Counted from the stretch's first letter, positions 1-10,578 are shown. The stretch: DNA of 64,000 bases from Schistocerca nitens (GCF_023898315.1 NC_064616.1:705775389-705839388), one strand, 5' to 3'. Numbers and translations are program-made. The notes: generated by a model not told the origin, from the letters alone.

Positions 1-587
1 ACATCAGAAACGTTCTGTGCTATTGCATCACGCACCATAATATCTGAATAAGGGAGTCCACAGTCACATTCAAATGCACACTCCCTAGTAAGTCCTTGCA
101 AAGTTGCAACCCACTCCCTATTAGTCTGACCGGCCGTACGTTTTGTACGACAGAACGTATACCTTTTTGCAATGACATTTACTGTTTCTTTGAAATAGGC
201 ATCTAAAGCAGACAAAATTTCTTCGTATGACAGAGTTGCTACATCGCGCTGGGGAAACAATTTCACTATCACACGGTAGGTGGACACACCTACACACGAA
301 AGCAAAAACGGCTGCCGCTCATTACCTTGAATTCTGTAGGCGGCGAGATGAAATCCAAATTGTCGGGACCATTCTGTCCAAGATTCGTTGGCTGCATCAA
401 AACTACGGAAGGACGGTGCAACAGCGTGTTGTGGCTGCGGTTCCGATGAAGCGGCGGCGGCCGCATCGTTTTGCAGCGCACGTTGACCCTGGACGAGCTG
501 TCCAAGGGCATCCAATAACGCCTGCGTCTGCTGATGCTGCAAGCGATAAAATTCGGACAGTACATCTGGAGAATGTGGCGAAGCCAT
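1..587 (-). CDS. Gag of an LTR retrotransposon, N-terminal part, cut by the window edge
   Basis: Read leftward from an ATG at 585-587, an uninterrupted frame of about 195 codons runs off the left edge. The N-terminus is Gln/Ala rich (residues 15-50). A capsid-like segment follows, including SFDAANESWTEWSRQF and later ILSALDAYFKETVNV, AKRYTFCRTKRTAGQ and a Cys-containing stretch near the edge. The W-x-x-F/Y-x-x-R spacing and the ERYKF-like motif fit Gag of Ty3/Gypsy elements (family knowledge). It lies directly downstream of an LTR and a primer-binding-like site, which supports this start. No stop or frameshift is visible, so the copy is fairly young. Pol and the second LTR would lie outside the window. 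Confidence 0.75.
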   Translation of the reverse strand, partial: MASPHSPDVLSEFYRLQHQQTQALLDALGQLVQGQRALQNDAAAAASSEPQPQHAVAPSFRSFDAANESWTEWSRQFGFHLAAYRIQGNERQPFLLSCVGVSTYRVIVKLFPQRDVATLSYEEILSALDAYFKETVNVIAKRYTFCRTKRTAGQTNREWVATLQGLTRECAFECDCGLPYSDIMVRDAIAQNVSD

Positions 588-630
588 GACACAAGTAAAT
601 GGAAGCAATGAGAAAGAACAAGATCCTGAT

Positions 631-645
631 TAATCGGCGCCGCCA
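631..645 (-). promoter_or_regulatory. Putative primer binding site of the left LTR retrotransposon
   Basis: Immediately after the LTR end, the minus strand reads TGGCGGCGCCGATTA, one base from the LTR terminus. A TGG start next to an LTR is what a tRNA primer site looks like. Which tRNA is used was not determined. Confidence 0.5.
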
Positions 646-646
646 A

Positions 647-1145
647 TGTAGTGGACTGTTAAGGCAGCCAGTCCACAGTGACGGGTAGCCGAGAGGGCAC
701 ACGTCAACTCACACCATCTGGCGTTAAGTCTGGAACAGGATTCGTAATGAATGTGATAAAGAAAAGAACGTAGCTACTAGAACACTTAACTTTAATATTG
801 TACTTTGGTATACAGCATTCTGGATGATACAAGTGAGAGTCTATCTTGAGGTACATGCAACGTCACAAATGGTTAATGGCGCCTTGCTAGGTCGTAGCCA
901 TGAACTTAGCTGAAGGCTATTCTAACTGTCTCTCGGCAAATGAGAGAAAGGCTTCGTCAGTGTAGTCGCTAGCAACGTCGTCATACAACTGGGGCGAGTG
1001 TTAGTACGTCTCTCTAGACCTGCCTTGTGGTGGCGCTCGGTCAGCGATCCTGACAGTGGCGACACGCGGGTCCGACATGTACTAATGGACCGCGGCCGAT
1101 TTAAGCTACCACCTAGCAAGAGTGGTGTCTGGCGGTGACACCACA
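647..1145 (-). mobile_element. LTR (499 bp) of a Gypsy-like retrotransposon
   Basis: On the minus strand the block begins TGTGGTGTCACC at 1145 and ends TACA at 647, giving TG...CA termini. It is followed by a primer-site-like sequence and an open gag frame. The first 24 bases contain a short inverted repeat (GGTGTC / GACACC around CCGCCA). The right end abuts mitochondrial rrnS-like sequence, so the element inserted into the NUMT or at its edge. The partner LTR lies beyond the window, so the target duplication cannot be checked. Confidence 0.75.
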
Positions 1146-1986
1146 AGCTTCATCTTCACTTGAAATATTATATAATTATAAATAAAGCAATTTAGAATTA
1201 AAAATTCTGTGATAATAGAGATACACAAGCAAATAAATTAAGTAGAATTAGTCATATATTATCAATCACAGGTTAGGTCCCTTTGAATGGAATGAGATAA
1301 TACCAAAGTCTCTGGTTTTAAAGTCCTTAACTAAATGTACAGTGGAAAGTTTAATTAAAATTAACAATAATAGTGTATATAATCCTAGTTTCTTACTTAA
1401 ATTTCACCAACACATGAAAAAAGCCAAAAAATTTTTAGTATTTCATCTTACAACCTTATAATTTAACTATTAAATTATAAATAACTACTTTAGCCAATAG
1501 TATGCACTTGCATCCATCATATAATTGTGGCTACTGACATTATAGTGCGGATATTTGTTACTTCACTAACACCAAGATCACTTGATAATTGAATCAAATT
1601 ACTGTAAATGAACATGAAGTTTAACAAAATTTGCATATAACATGAAGAAAAAGTGAGTAAATAAGCAACAAATGAAATAAACCATTCTTAAGAAGATAAA
1701 GTTAATTATCTTACAAAGTCACAAAAATGTCAAGAAAATATGAAAGCTATAATCAAAAAACCAAAAAATTATACCACAAATCCCTACATGATATCAACTT
1801 CTCTATTCTGTATAAACAAAGACAAATTGGGATATTGAATATCAATATATGTATTATATTATTATATTTATTGTTTAGTCTTTCATTTCTAGTAATAATA
1901 AAGAAAGACATAATAATATAAATCATTTAAATTAACATAAGATAAACTTTAGTAAAATATGCTAATGATACAGTGACATTCATTGT
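1146..1986 (-). pseudogene. rrnS: Mitochondrial 12S rRNA (rrnS) relic, copy A
   Basis: AT-rich sequence carrying degraded 12S landmarks on the opposite strand. At 1374-1398, tgtatataatcctagtttc resembles the conserved GGTATCTAATCCTAGTTT. The stretch at 1283-1330 (tgaatggaatgagataatacc) matches the region around the universal CCGCCAAATTCTTT segment. The same sequence recurs as copy B at 37548-38330, where the 3' half is also present, so the gene identity is secure. Copy A is cut by the LTR element on its left and by an RTE LINE on its right. The small plus-strand reading frame at 1727-1921 is noise. Confidence 0.8.
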
Positions 1987-2012
1987 AGTTGTTGTTGTTG
2001 TTGTTGTCGTCT

Positions 2013-2567
2013 TCAGTCCTGAGATTGGTTTGATGCAGCTCTCCATGCTACTCTATCCTGTGCAAGCTTCTTCATCTCCCAGTACCTACTGCAACCTACA
2101 TCCTTCTGAATCTGCTTAGTGTATTCATCTCTTGGTCTCCCTCTACGACTTTTACCCTCCACGCTGCCCTCCAATAGTAAATTCGTGATCCATTGATGCC
2201 TCAGAACATGTCCTACCAACCGATCCCTTCTTCTGGTCAAGTTGTGCCACAAACTTCTCTTCTCCCCAATCCTATTCAATACTTCCTCATTAGTTATGTG
2301 ATCTACCCATCTAATCTTCAGCATTCTTCTGTAGCACCACATTTCGAAAGCTTCTATTCTCTTCTTGTCCAAACTATTTATCGTCCACGTTTCACTTCCA
2401 TAGATGGCTACACTCCATACAAATACTTTCAGAAATGACTTCCTGACACTTAAATCTATACTCGATGTTAATAAATTTCTCTTCTTCAGAAACGCTTTCC
2501 TTGCCATTGCCAGTCTACATGTTATATCCTCTCTACTTCGACCATCATCAGTTAATTTGCTCCCCAA
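2013..2567 (-). pseudogene. RTE LINE C-terminal domain
   Basis: A 184-codon frame holding the post-RT region: FVWSVAIYGSETWTINS, MWCYRRMLKIRWVDHITNEE, and the basic segment KSRRGRPRDEYTKQIQKDVG, ending just before the (TTG)n tail. It continues the RT of the same element after a frameshift around 2600. This C-terminal signature is shared with the second copy at 58095-58450. Confidence 0.8.
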
Positions 2568-2648
2568 ATAGCAAAACTCCTTTACTACTTTAAGTGTCCC
2601 ATTTCCTAATCTAATTCCCTCAGCATCGCCCGACTTAATTCGACTACA

Positions 2649-3951
2649 TTACATTACCCTCGTTTTGCTTTTGTTGATGTTCATCTTATATCCTCCTTTC
2701 AAGACGCTATCCATTCCATTCAACTGCTCTTCCAAGTCCTTTGCTGTCTGTGACAGAATTACAATGTCATCGGCGAACCTCAAAGTTTTTATTTCTTCTC
2801 CATGGATTTTAATACCTACTCCGAATTTTTCTTTTGTTTCCTTTACTGCTTGCTCAATATACAGATTGAATAACATCGGGGAGAGGCTACAACCCTGTCT
2901 TACTCCCTTCCCAACCACTGCTTCCCTTTCATGTCCCTCAACTCTTATAACTACCATCTGGTTTCTGTACAAATTGTAAATAGCCTTTCGCTCCCTGTAT
3001 TTTACCCCTGCCACCTTTAGAATTTGAAAGAGAGTATTCCAGTCAACATTGTCAAAAGCTTTCTCTAAGTCTACAAATGCTAGAAACGTAGGTTTGCCTT
3101 TCCTTAATCTTTCTTCTAAGATAAGTCGTAAGGTCAGTATTGTCTCACGTGTTCCAGTATTTCTACGGAATCCAAATTGATCTTCCCCGAGGTCTGTAAA
3201 GAATTCGTGTTAGTATTTTGCAGCTGTGGCTTATTAAACTGATTGTTCGGTAATTCTCACATCTGTCAACACCTGCTTTCTTTGGGATTGGAATTATTAT
3301 ATTCTTCTTGAAGTCTGAGGGTATTTCATCTGTCTCATACATCTTGCTCACCAGATGGTAGAGTTTTGTCAGGACTGGCTCTCCCAAGGCCGTCAGTTGT
3401 TCCAATGGAATGTTGTCTACTCCGGGGGCCTTGTTTCGACTCAGGTCTTTCAGTGCTCTGTCAAACTCATCACGCAGTATCGTATCTCCCATTTAATCTT
3501 CATCTACATCCTCTTCCATTTCCATAATATTGTCCTCAAGTACATCGCCCTTGTATAGACCCTCTATATACTCCTTCCACCTTTCTGCCTTCCCTTCTTT
3601 GCTTAGGACTGGGTTGCCATCTGAGCTCTTGATATTCATACAAGTGGATCTCTTCTCTCCAAAGGTCTCTTTAATTTTCCTGTAGGCAGTATCTATCTTA
3701 CCCCTAGTGAGATAAGCCTCTACATCCTTACATTTGTCCTCTAGCCATCCCTGCTTAGCCATTTCGCACTTCCTGTCGATGTCATTTTTGAGACGTTTGT
3801 ATTCCCTTTTGCCTGCTTCATTTACTGCATTTTTACATTTTCTCCTTTCATCAATTAAATTCAATATTTCTTCTGTTACCCAAGGATTTCTACTAGCCCT
3901 CTTCTTTTTACCTACTTGATCCTCTGCTGCCTTCACTACTTCATCCCTCAA
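2649..3951 (-). pseudogene. RTE LINE connector and reverse transcriptase, frameshifted
   Basis: Three consecutive frames (3951-3493, 3492-3163, 3014-2649) carry the connector and RT. Visible RT blocks are DFKKNIIIPIPKKAG, CENYRTISLISHSCKI, GVRQGCSLSPMLFNLYIE and the catalytic FADDIVILSQ at about 2770. A deletion of roughly 25 bases near 3193, removing part of the segment before DQFGF, shifts the frame. Several family residues are altered. Role in an intact element: target-primed reverse transcription. Confidence 0.8.
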
Positions 3952-4216
3952 AGCTACCCATTCTTCTTCTACTGTATTTCTTTCCCCCCCATTCCTGTCA
4001 ATTGTTCCCTTATGCTCTCCCTGAAACTCTGTACAACCTTTGGTTCTTTCAGTTTATCCAGGTCCCATCTCCTTAAATTCCCACCTTTTTGCAGTTTCTT
4101 CAGTTTTAATCTACAGGTCATAAGCAATAGATTGTGGTTAGAGTCCACATCTGCCCCTGGAAATGTCTTACAATTTAGAACCTGGTTCCTAAATCTCAGT
4201 CTTACCATTATATAAT

Positions 4217-4933
4217 CTATCTGATAACTTTTAGTATCCCCAGGGTTCTTCCATGATTCTTAAACCAAGTGTTAGCTATGATTAAGGTGTGCTCTGTGCA
4301 AAATTCTACCAGGCGGCTTCCTCTTTCATTTCTTAGCCCCAATCCATATTCACCTACTACGTTTCCTTCTCTCCCTTTTCCTACACTCGAATTCCAGTCA
4401 CCCATGACTATTAAATTTTCGTCTCCCTTCACTATCTGAATAATTTCTTTTATTTCATCATACATTTCTTCAATTTCTTCGTCATCTGCAGAGCTAGTTG
4501 GCATATAAACTTGTACTACTGTAGTAGGTGTGGGCTTCGTATCTATCTTGGCCACAATAATGTGTTCACTAAGCTGTTTGTAGTAGCTTACCCGTGTTCC
4601 TATTTTCCTATTCATTATTAAACCTACTCCTGCATTATCCCTATTTGACATTGTGTTTATAACCCTGTGGTCACCTAACCAGAAGTCTTGTTCCTCCTGC
4701 CACCGAACTTCACTAATTCCCACTATATCTAACTTTAACGTATCCATTTCCCTTTTCAAATTTTCTAACCTACCTGCCCGATTAAGGGATCTGACATTCC
4801 ACGCTCCGATCCATAGGACGCCAGTTTTCTTTCTCCTGATAACGACATCCTCTTGAGTAGTCCCCGCCCGGAGATCCGAATGGGGGACTATTTTACCTCC
4901 GGAATATTTTACCCAAGAGGACGCCGTCATCAT
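4217..4933 (-). CDS. RTE LINE endonuclease domain (N-terminal part of the ORF2-like protein)
   Basis: About 238 residues opening MMTASSWVKYSGGKIV. APE-type endonuclease motifs follow: WIGAWNVRSLNRAGR (about 40-54), GISEVRWQEEQ (about 72-82), VVQVYMPTSSADD (about 140-152) and VMGDWNSSVG (about 176-185), where the Asp/Asn pair is catalytic in this family. The domain would nick target DNA to prime reverse transcription. The frame breaks after the NTWFKNHGR segment, before the conserved SDHN block, which continues in another frame at 4208-3969 (VDSNHNLLL). The copy is therefore non-functional as it stands. Confidence 0.8.
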   Translation of the reverse strand: MMTASSWVKYSGGKIVPHSDLRAGTTQEDVVIRRKKTGVLWIGAWNVRSLNRAGRLENLKREMDTLKLDIVGISEVRWQEEQDFWLGDHRVINTMSNRDNAGVGLIMNRKIGTRVSYYKQLSEHIIVAKIDTKPTPTTVVQVYMPTSSADDEEIEEMYDEIKEIIQIVKGDENLIVMGDWNSSVGKGREGNVVGEYGLGLRNERGSRLVEFCTEHTLIIANTWFKNHGRTLGILKVIR

Positions 4934-5227
4934 TTAATCATACAGTAAAGCTGCATGCCTTCGGGAAAAATTACGGCCGTAGTTTCTCCTTGCTTCCAGC
5001 CGTTCGCAGTACCAGCACAGCAAGGCCGTTTTGGTTATTGTTACAAGGCCAGATCAGTCAATCATCCAGACTGTTGCCCTTGCAACTACTGAAAAGGCTG
5101 CTGCCCCTCTTCAGGAACTGGCCTCTCAACAGATACCCCTCCGTTGTGGTTGTACCTACGGTACGGCTATCTGTATCGCTGAGGCACGCAAGTCTCCCCA
5201 CCAACGGCAAGGTCCGTGGTTCATGTA

Positions 5228-5282
5228 GTATTATTGTATTATTGTAGTATTATTGTATTATTGTAGTATTATATGTATATAT

Positions 5283-5344
<62 letters not shown>

Positions 5345-5345
5345 A
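5228..5345. repeat. TATTATTG short tandem repeat followed by a (GT)n microsatellite
   Basis: 5229-5268 repeats tattattgtattattgtag. A nearly pure (GT)n tract of about 27 units follows (about 5286-5341) and ends gcgcac. It sits between the 5' end of the RTE LINE and resuming mitochondrial control-region-like DNA. Confidence 0.95.
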
Positions 5346-5669
5346 CATCTACATACATAAAACAACAAATTTCAGTAATGTAAATACATAATTATGTTAT
5401 CATAATTAAAGCAATTACTTATTACTTGTAACGATATATTGAAGGAAAGGTAATATACGGAATTAAATTATTTATAATAAAATATGACAGTGAACAAACA
5501 TTTTAAATTTATATATTAAATATAAAATAGTGGAGTTCCTTATTAAGCAGTAACTTTATATGGTGTATGAAGTTCATAAATTTTACCTCCATTAATATTA
5601 CATAAGATAAAATTAAACTATATCCTTTAATATCAAATTCTAACATACATCATATTTTTTGTGTAATAT
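5346..5669. pseudogene. Mitochondrial control-region end and trnI/trnQ relics, copy A
   Basis: Very AT-rich DNA directly before trnM. On the minus strand about 5590-5660 reads like trnQ (GATGTATG then TTTGATATTAAAGG), with the anticodon arm recognisable but the ends decayed. trnI is not clear. Assignment relies mainly on its position between rrnS and trnM. Confidence 0.5.
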
Positions 5670-5736
5670 AGGAAAGTTAGCTAACTAAGCTTATGGCCTC
5701 ATACCCCATCTATAGGGATATCAGTGCTTTCCCTTT
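5670..5736 (+). pseudogene. trnM: Mitochondrial trnM relic, copy A
   Basis: The sequence has an acceptor stem GGAAAG / CTTTCC, a D-arm AGCTAACTAAGCT and an anticodon arm GCCTCATACC with CAT retained, and it lies immediately before the nad2 start. This is one of the best preserved tRNAs of the NUMT. Confidence 0.85.
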
Positions 5737-5738
5737 TA

Positions 5739-6235
5739 ATGACCAGCAACTCAATAAATCTTCTCTTCCTATCATCATTAATGATGGGAATGGACTCCTT
5801 ATTTCGTGTTTGAATGTGGCTACAGACAAGTCACTCCTTATATCCCCTAGTTAACAGTAAAAAACAGTAATAAATGATACATCATTTAAATATTTTATTG
5901 TTCAAGTAATAGCTTGAACAGTATTACCATTTTAAATTTATTGTTCAAGTTATAGCTTGAACAGTATTACCATTTTAAATTTAATTGCTTCATATAAAAT
6001 ATGAAATTGAGTGTGGAAGGGAATTCATTCCACCTACAATAATCTGATGTACTTTACTGTTAAAAATTTGAGCAGCTCCATTTCACACTCATCTCCGAAA
6101 GTCATAGGAGCATCAAGTTGAAATAACAGTTTTAGATTAATAAGAAGACAAAAAACTGCTCCCTTTTATTTTTAATTGAACTGACAACATTTATTCTAAT
6201 TATCATTGTATTAGCCCTTTCGTTGCTACAGATAT
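5739..6235 (+). pseudogene. nad2: nad2 relic, copy A, 5' half
   Basis: NADH dehydrogenase subunit 2 relic that starts ATGACCAGCAACTC after trnM. With the invertebrate mitochondrial code it gives NLLFLSSLMMG and later LKNLSSS..PKVIGASSW-like blocks matching insect nad2 (compare copy B at 38841). Stops and frameshifts are frequent. A 43-bp direct duplication (5893-5982, containing ttgttcaag and tagcttgaacagtattacc twice) is specific to this copy. The gene is broken by the CR1 fragment at 6236 and resumes at 8045. Confidence 0.8.
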
Positions 6236-7374
6236 ACTCGAAACTGTGGATAAAGGCAACAGGCAGATTTCTTTTTTCTAAATTTCAGAAAGCATTTGAC
6301 GTGGTTAACCTTAACAAAGGTACGAGCGCATGGAATAAGTTCACAGCTATGTCAGTGGCACAGAAACCTCTTCAGTAATAGAACGCAGTATGCTCTTCTC
6401 AATGGCGAATGTTCATCAGAGACAAGGTTATCATCAGGAGTGCCCCAGGGAAGTGTGGTAGGACCACTGTTGTTCTCTATATACGTAAATGATTCATCTT
6501 ACAGGATGGACAGCCATTTGCAGTTGTTCAGTGATGATGCTGTGGTGTATGACAAGGTGTAAACGTTGAGTGACTATAAGAAGATACAAGACGACTTAGA
6601 CAAAATTTCTACTTGTTGTGATGAATGGCAGCTAGCTCTAAATGCGGAAAAGTGTAAGTTAATGCTGATGAGTAGGAAGAACAGCCCTGGAATGTTCGGA
6701 TACAGTATTACTAGTATCCTGCTTGACACAGTCAAGTCGTTTAAATATATGGGCGTAACGCTGAAGAGCGATATTAAATGGAACGAGCATGAGAGAGCTG
6801 TGGTAGGGAAGGCAAATGGTCGACTTCGGTTTATTGGGAGAATTTGTGGAAGACGTGCTTCAACTGTATAGACAAAAACAAATAGGACGCTGGTTCAACG
6901 TGTTCTTGAGTACTGCTCGAATGTTTGTGATCCATACCAGGTCATGTTAAAGAAATGCATAGAAGCAATTCAGAGGTGTGCTGCTAGATTTGTTACCAGT
7001 AGGTTCGAACAACACGTAGTTGTTACAGAGATGATTTGGGAACTCAAATGGGAATCCCTGGAGGGAGGACGACGTCCTTTTCGAGAAACACTATTGAGGA
7101 AATTTACAGAACCGACATTTGAAGCTGTCTGTGGAACGATTCCGCTTCCGCCAACATAGACTGCATGTAAGGACCGTGAATATAAGATTCGAGAAATTAG
7201 GGCTCACATGGAGACATATAGATAGTCGTTTTCCCCTCGCTCTTTTTACAAGTGGAATGTGAAAGGTAATGACTCGTAGTGGTACAGGGTACCCCTCCTC
7301 CCCCCCCCCCCCCCACCACCACCACCTCAAGGCACCACATAGTGGCTAGTGGCGCTGTATCTATGTAGATGTAG
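6236..7374 (+). mobile_element. CR1-type LINE fragment, 5'-truncated
   Basis: The 3' part of the same LINE family as the element at 32021-36813. It starts within the RT domain (KAFDVVNLN) and contains GVPQGSVVGPLLFSIYVND and FSDDAVVY (catalytic YADD-like box degraded to FSDD). The C-terminal segment follows (6566-6871, WQLALNAEKCKLMLMSRK), and the 3' end carries a short (ATGTAG)n tail at 7360-7374. Several stops are present. A poly-C run of about 14 sits at 7302-7316. It inserted into nad2. Confidence 0.85.
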
Positions 7375-8044
7375 ACGTGCTCTCTGCATTCTGTGATGAG
7401 ACCAGCTTTTGTTATGGCTGTACTGTTCCCCAAATGCTGGTGCCTGAACTGACAGATGGCGTTCTGGGTGATAAGGAATACCTGTCATGCGATTTTTCGA
7501 AAACTATTAGGTGAAAAACTTTGATTTTTGCACATCTTACAGTCTGACATCTTCATTCAATAAGTAACTGAATTTCTTTTGTTATTCGCCATACTTACTG
7601 CAGTGCATAAAATCAAGTCAAATGTTCAACGAAATTTTAAAGAGTTTGCAGACATCTGAACTCATTCCATAAATTTTGCACATGGTTGATTTTAGCTCAT
7701 ACATTGCAGTGAATGATATATACGTAAAGTCTAGTTTCTTTCTTTTTTACTGATACAAAGGGAGGTCGCGAATTATATGGTCGTTAAAATCGGTATATGT
7801 CATAAACCATTAGCTATATCGAAACGAGGTTGTTTGCTAATGATTGCACACAATGAGACATATATGTTGTCTGATAAAAACTCGAAACCTATTTATTCGC
7901 CGAGATATGGGAGTAGCTCATCCGCAGCAGTCAGTAGTCGGCCGCTCCGGCCGCATAGAGACGTCCATAGGACTGTAGGAAAACACAAGTGATGCACAGA
8001 TACATGTCAACAGTACCTAAGGGCAAGGTAGCAGGACATGTATA
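7375..8044. other. Unassigned non-mitochondrial DNA inside nad2
   Basis: About 670 bp between the LINE tail and resuming nad2. It is less AT-rich than the NUMT and includes a short GC-rich patch at 7940-7965 (gtcggccgctccggccgc). I see no recognisable coding or repeat signature. It may be part of an older insertion that preceded the LINE. Confidence 0.4.
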
Positions 8045-8630
8045 TATGGTCACAACAGGGTTAGGAATTAGTACTGGAGGAGTAGGTGGTCTAACTTAAA
8101 CGTCATTATGACAGCTTCTAGCATACTAATGAATTAGATGTCTATCTTCAATAATTAGATCCTTAATTGTTACAGAAAGTATTTTAGACATGTATTTTAT
8201 TATTTATTCATTTTACTATGACTAATTAGAGCCTTATTGCTTAAGGGAATAAATGTATTTGTTATAAATCAGATCTACTCAGTAATAAATATAAAAGCTG
8301 ATAATAATCTCATAATATTATTATAGGTTTTATACTTTGTTGGATTACCACCTTTCGTTCGATTTTTCCCACATAAAATTATTATATGACCAGTTATGGA
8401 AACCACATATTGCCTTTAATAATAGTTGAAGTAGTATTAACCACATTCAGAATTTACTGTTATATGTAATCCAGATGCTCAGCTCTTATTATATCTCACA
8501 GTGAAAATTCATGATCAATGAAAATTAAATCTCAGAAAGCAAGATTCATTTTACCTATAACGGTTGTAATTTCAACAATAGGATTAGTTCTACATTAACT
8601 TAAATGTCGTTATACTAAGTACTTATGTTA
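8045..8630 (+). pseudogene. nad2: nad2 relic, copy A, 3' half
   Basis: Resumes with ggaggagtaggtggtctaac, the GGxGGLNQTS block of nad2, and aligns along its length with copy B (39230-39770): cattatgac.gcttctag, then the blocks around gttatggaaaccac and aatctcagaaagcaagattcat. Numerous stops show it is not a gene now. Confidence 0.75.
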
Positions 8631-8806
8631 AATAACCAGATAACGCTCAAAATCATTATTAACAGAATAATCTTTTAGGTCTTAGTAAATTCTTACACCT
8701 CTAGAACTACATTCTAGAATCATAATTGAAGCGGAGACCGATAAATTATTAGAGAGAAATTTCTCGTGAGTAGATTTACAGTCGACCACCTACAACTACA
8801 GCCATC
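8631..8806. pseudogene. trnW, trnC(-) and trnY(-) relics, copy A
   Basis: The WCY cluster lies in the order expected between nad2 and cox1. trnC is at about 8678-8738 on the minus strand (ctctagaact...ttctagaatcat), with the anticodon mutated (TGC seen as ACA on plus). trnY is at about 8740-8806 (ccgataaattattagag, tagatttacagtcgacc) with TAC, i.e. GTA on minus, retained. trnW is the least clear. Copy B (39772-39945) aligns across the whole cluster. Confidence 0.7.
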
Positions 8807-9850
8807 TTATCTCAAAAAAGATCATTTTAAATAAATAATAATGACATTTGTACCTTAAACTTTCTATTTGGACCATGAGCCAGAATAGTAGGAACATAAA
8901 TAATGACATTTGTTCATGACAGATTGTGTCAGTCTGGATCCTTAATTGGAGATGACCAAATGTATAATTTTATCATTACTGCCCAAACATTCAAAATAAT
9001 TTTCCTTATACCATTACCAATATAAATTTCTGGGTTTGGAAATTGACTTGTACCACTAATAATCAGGACACAAGATATGGCATTGCCCAGGATAAATAAT
9101 ATAATGTTTTTATTATTTGTCCCATCATTAAATCTACTCCATACATCTTGTAAGGTAGACAATGGTACTGGTACAAGTGAACAGTTTACCTCCCACTAGA
9201 AGGAGCTATTACTCAGTGAAATAGCAGTAGACCTAGCCATTTATTATCACACTTAGCAGTCAATTTTATTACAACAGCAGATAATAATATATGACCAGGA
9301 AGAATAACTTTAGATAAAACACCATTTTTTTATGATCAGTTGCCATTACTGCACTTCTTCTTCTCTCACTTCCAGTCTTAGGGAGTGCAATCACTATTGC
9401 TAACTGAAACGTTAGTATCACACTCTTTGCTCCTTCAAAAAGGTAATCCTATTTTATTCCAACACTAATTATGATTCTTTGGTTACCCACAAGCCTATAT
9501 TTTAGTTTGACCAGGATTTTGTATTACTTCACACATTGTATGTCAAGAAGGTCGAAAAACTGAATCATATGGAACACTAGGTATAATTTATACCGTATTA
9601 TCAATTGGATTGTACTTGATTGTATTCACTATAGGAATGGCTGTTGGTACATAAGCATATTTCATATCAGCAACAATAATTGTTGCTGTACCACTATACT
9701 TATTGTATTAAGTATTGTATATTATTGTATTCACTGTAATCATATGAGAACGAATAATTAAAAACGGAGTAAACATATTTCTAGCTAAAATGTTAATTAG
9801 ATCAACTGAATGTTTATAAAATAATCCAGCTATAGACGTAGTTACTAAGA
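8807..9850 (+). pseudogene. cox1: cox1 relic, copy A, with internal deletion
   Basis: Cytochrome c oxidase subunit I relic. Recognisable blocks are LYFLFGPWA-like at 8850, LIGDDQMYNFIITAQTF at about 8945, SGFGNWLVPLI at about 9030, DMALPRINN, FGHPEVYILI-like at 9480, and the C-terminal WERMIKNGVNMF at about 9745-9785. The middle-to-end part after the AVPT segment (about 9690-9715) jumps straight to the C-terminus, so roughly 0.6 kb of cox1 is missing. Multiple stops and frameshifts remain under either genetic code. Confidence 0.85.
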
Positions 9851-9870
9851 ATAACAATTAATTTCTAGAT

Positions 9871-9895
9871 TCTAATATGGCGAGTCTGACCTTAT
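9871..9895 (+). pseudogene. trnL2: trnL2 remnant
   Basis: Only the 5' end survives: tctaatatggcgagt, matching the TCTAATATGGCAGATT start of insect trnL2, placed correctly between cox1 and cox2. Confidence 0.55.
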
Positions 9896-9909
9896 GTAGA
9901 AAAATTCAA

Positions 9910-10515
9910 ATTCCAACATGACCAGATTTATCACTCCAATATGGCGCTGCACCATTAATGGAGCTATTACAATTCTTTCATGAAAATACTATAGTTTTTT
10001 TATTGTTAGTACAGTAATAGTAGTTTATCCTCTTAGTTCTCTATTATTTATTGCTTACACAAATGGAAATACACTTATGGACATGTATTGGAAACCATTT
10101 GAATAGCATTAACAGCTATTGCCTTAATTTTTATTGCATTATCTTCACTGAGGTTCTTCTATTAACTTGATGAGTCAGTAGATGCTATAATTACACTCAA
10201 AACAATTGGATGACAATGATATTGAACTTATGTAGATTCCGATTTTATAGATGTCGAATTTGATACTTCCATAAGTCAAGAAAGAGACTTCGACAATGAT
10301 GTATTTCGGCTACTAGATGTAGATAAAGGAACAATTTTACCTGTAAATATAGTGATTGACATCACATTTACACAATTAAACCAAAGAACATGTGCAATAC
10401 ACAGACCCAACTTATTCTTTGGTAAATCTTGAGGAATTTGTGTAGCATGCCAGTTGTAATTGAAAGAACTTCAGAAAATTCATTCATCCAGTGATTATCT
10501 ATGAAATCATGATGA
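9910..10515 (+). pseudogene. cox2: cox2 relic
   Basis: Opens with attccaacatgaccagattt (IPTWPDLSLQ with TGA read as Trp), followed by APLMELLQFFHENTMV. The conserved FRLLDVDKGTILPVN is at about 10305-10350 and the CxEICG-like copper site region is at about 10435 in degraded form. Many stops appear in the centre. Confidence 0.85.
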
Positions 10516-10518
10516 TCT

Positions 10519-10578
10519 AAGTAAAATATAATGTTAGAGTATCACTCTAAAATAAGGAAAACTTATTACATCTTGAAA
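10519..10578 (+). pseudogene. trnD: trnD relic
   Basis: A 5-bp anticodon stem TTAGA/TCTAA encloses a 7-base loop gtatcac. GTC appears as ATC. It lies before trnK, which is the acridid order (D then K) rather than the ancestral insect order. Confidence 0.55.

Larger units (their letters stand above)
1987..5228 (-). mobile_element. RTE-type non-LTR retrotransposon, near full length
   Basis: A LINE in minus orientation. Its 3' end is a (TTG)n tail at 1987-2007, and its 5' untranslated region occupies about 4934-5228. Coding order on the minus strand is an APE-like endonuclease (4933-4217), a linker, a reverse transcriptase, and a C-terminal region ending CWAAS-like RAASNQSQD near 2013. The frame is broken in several places, including a small deletion near 3193. 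It sits at the end of rrnS copy A, in or near the mitochondrial control region. A related fragment is at 57342-58480. Clade assignment rests on the endonuclease start (GAWNVRSLNRAGR) and on the YGSETW-type C-terminus typical of RTE/BovB proteins. Confidence 0.85.

Noticed and set aside
1727-1921. 64-codon Ile/Leu-rich frame as a small membrane protein
   Set aside because: It is AT-rich 12S rRNA relic read in one frame. The homologous copy B does not keep it open.
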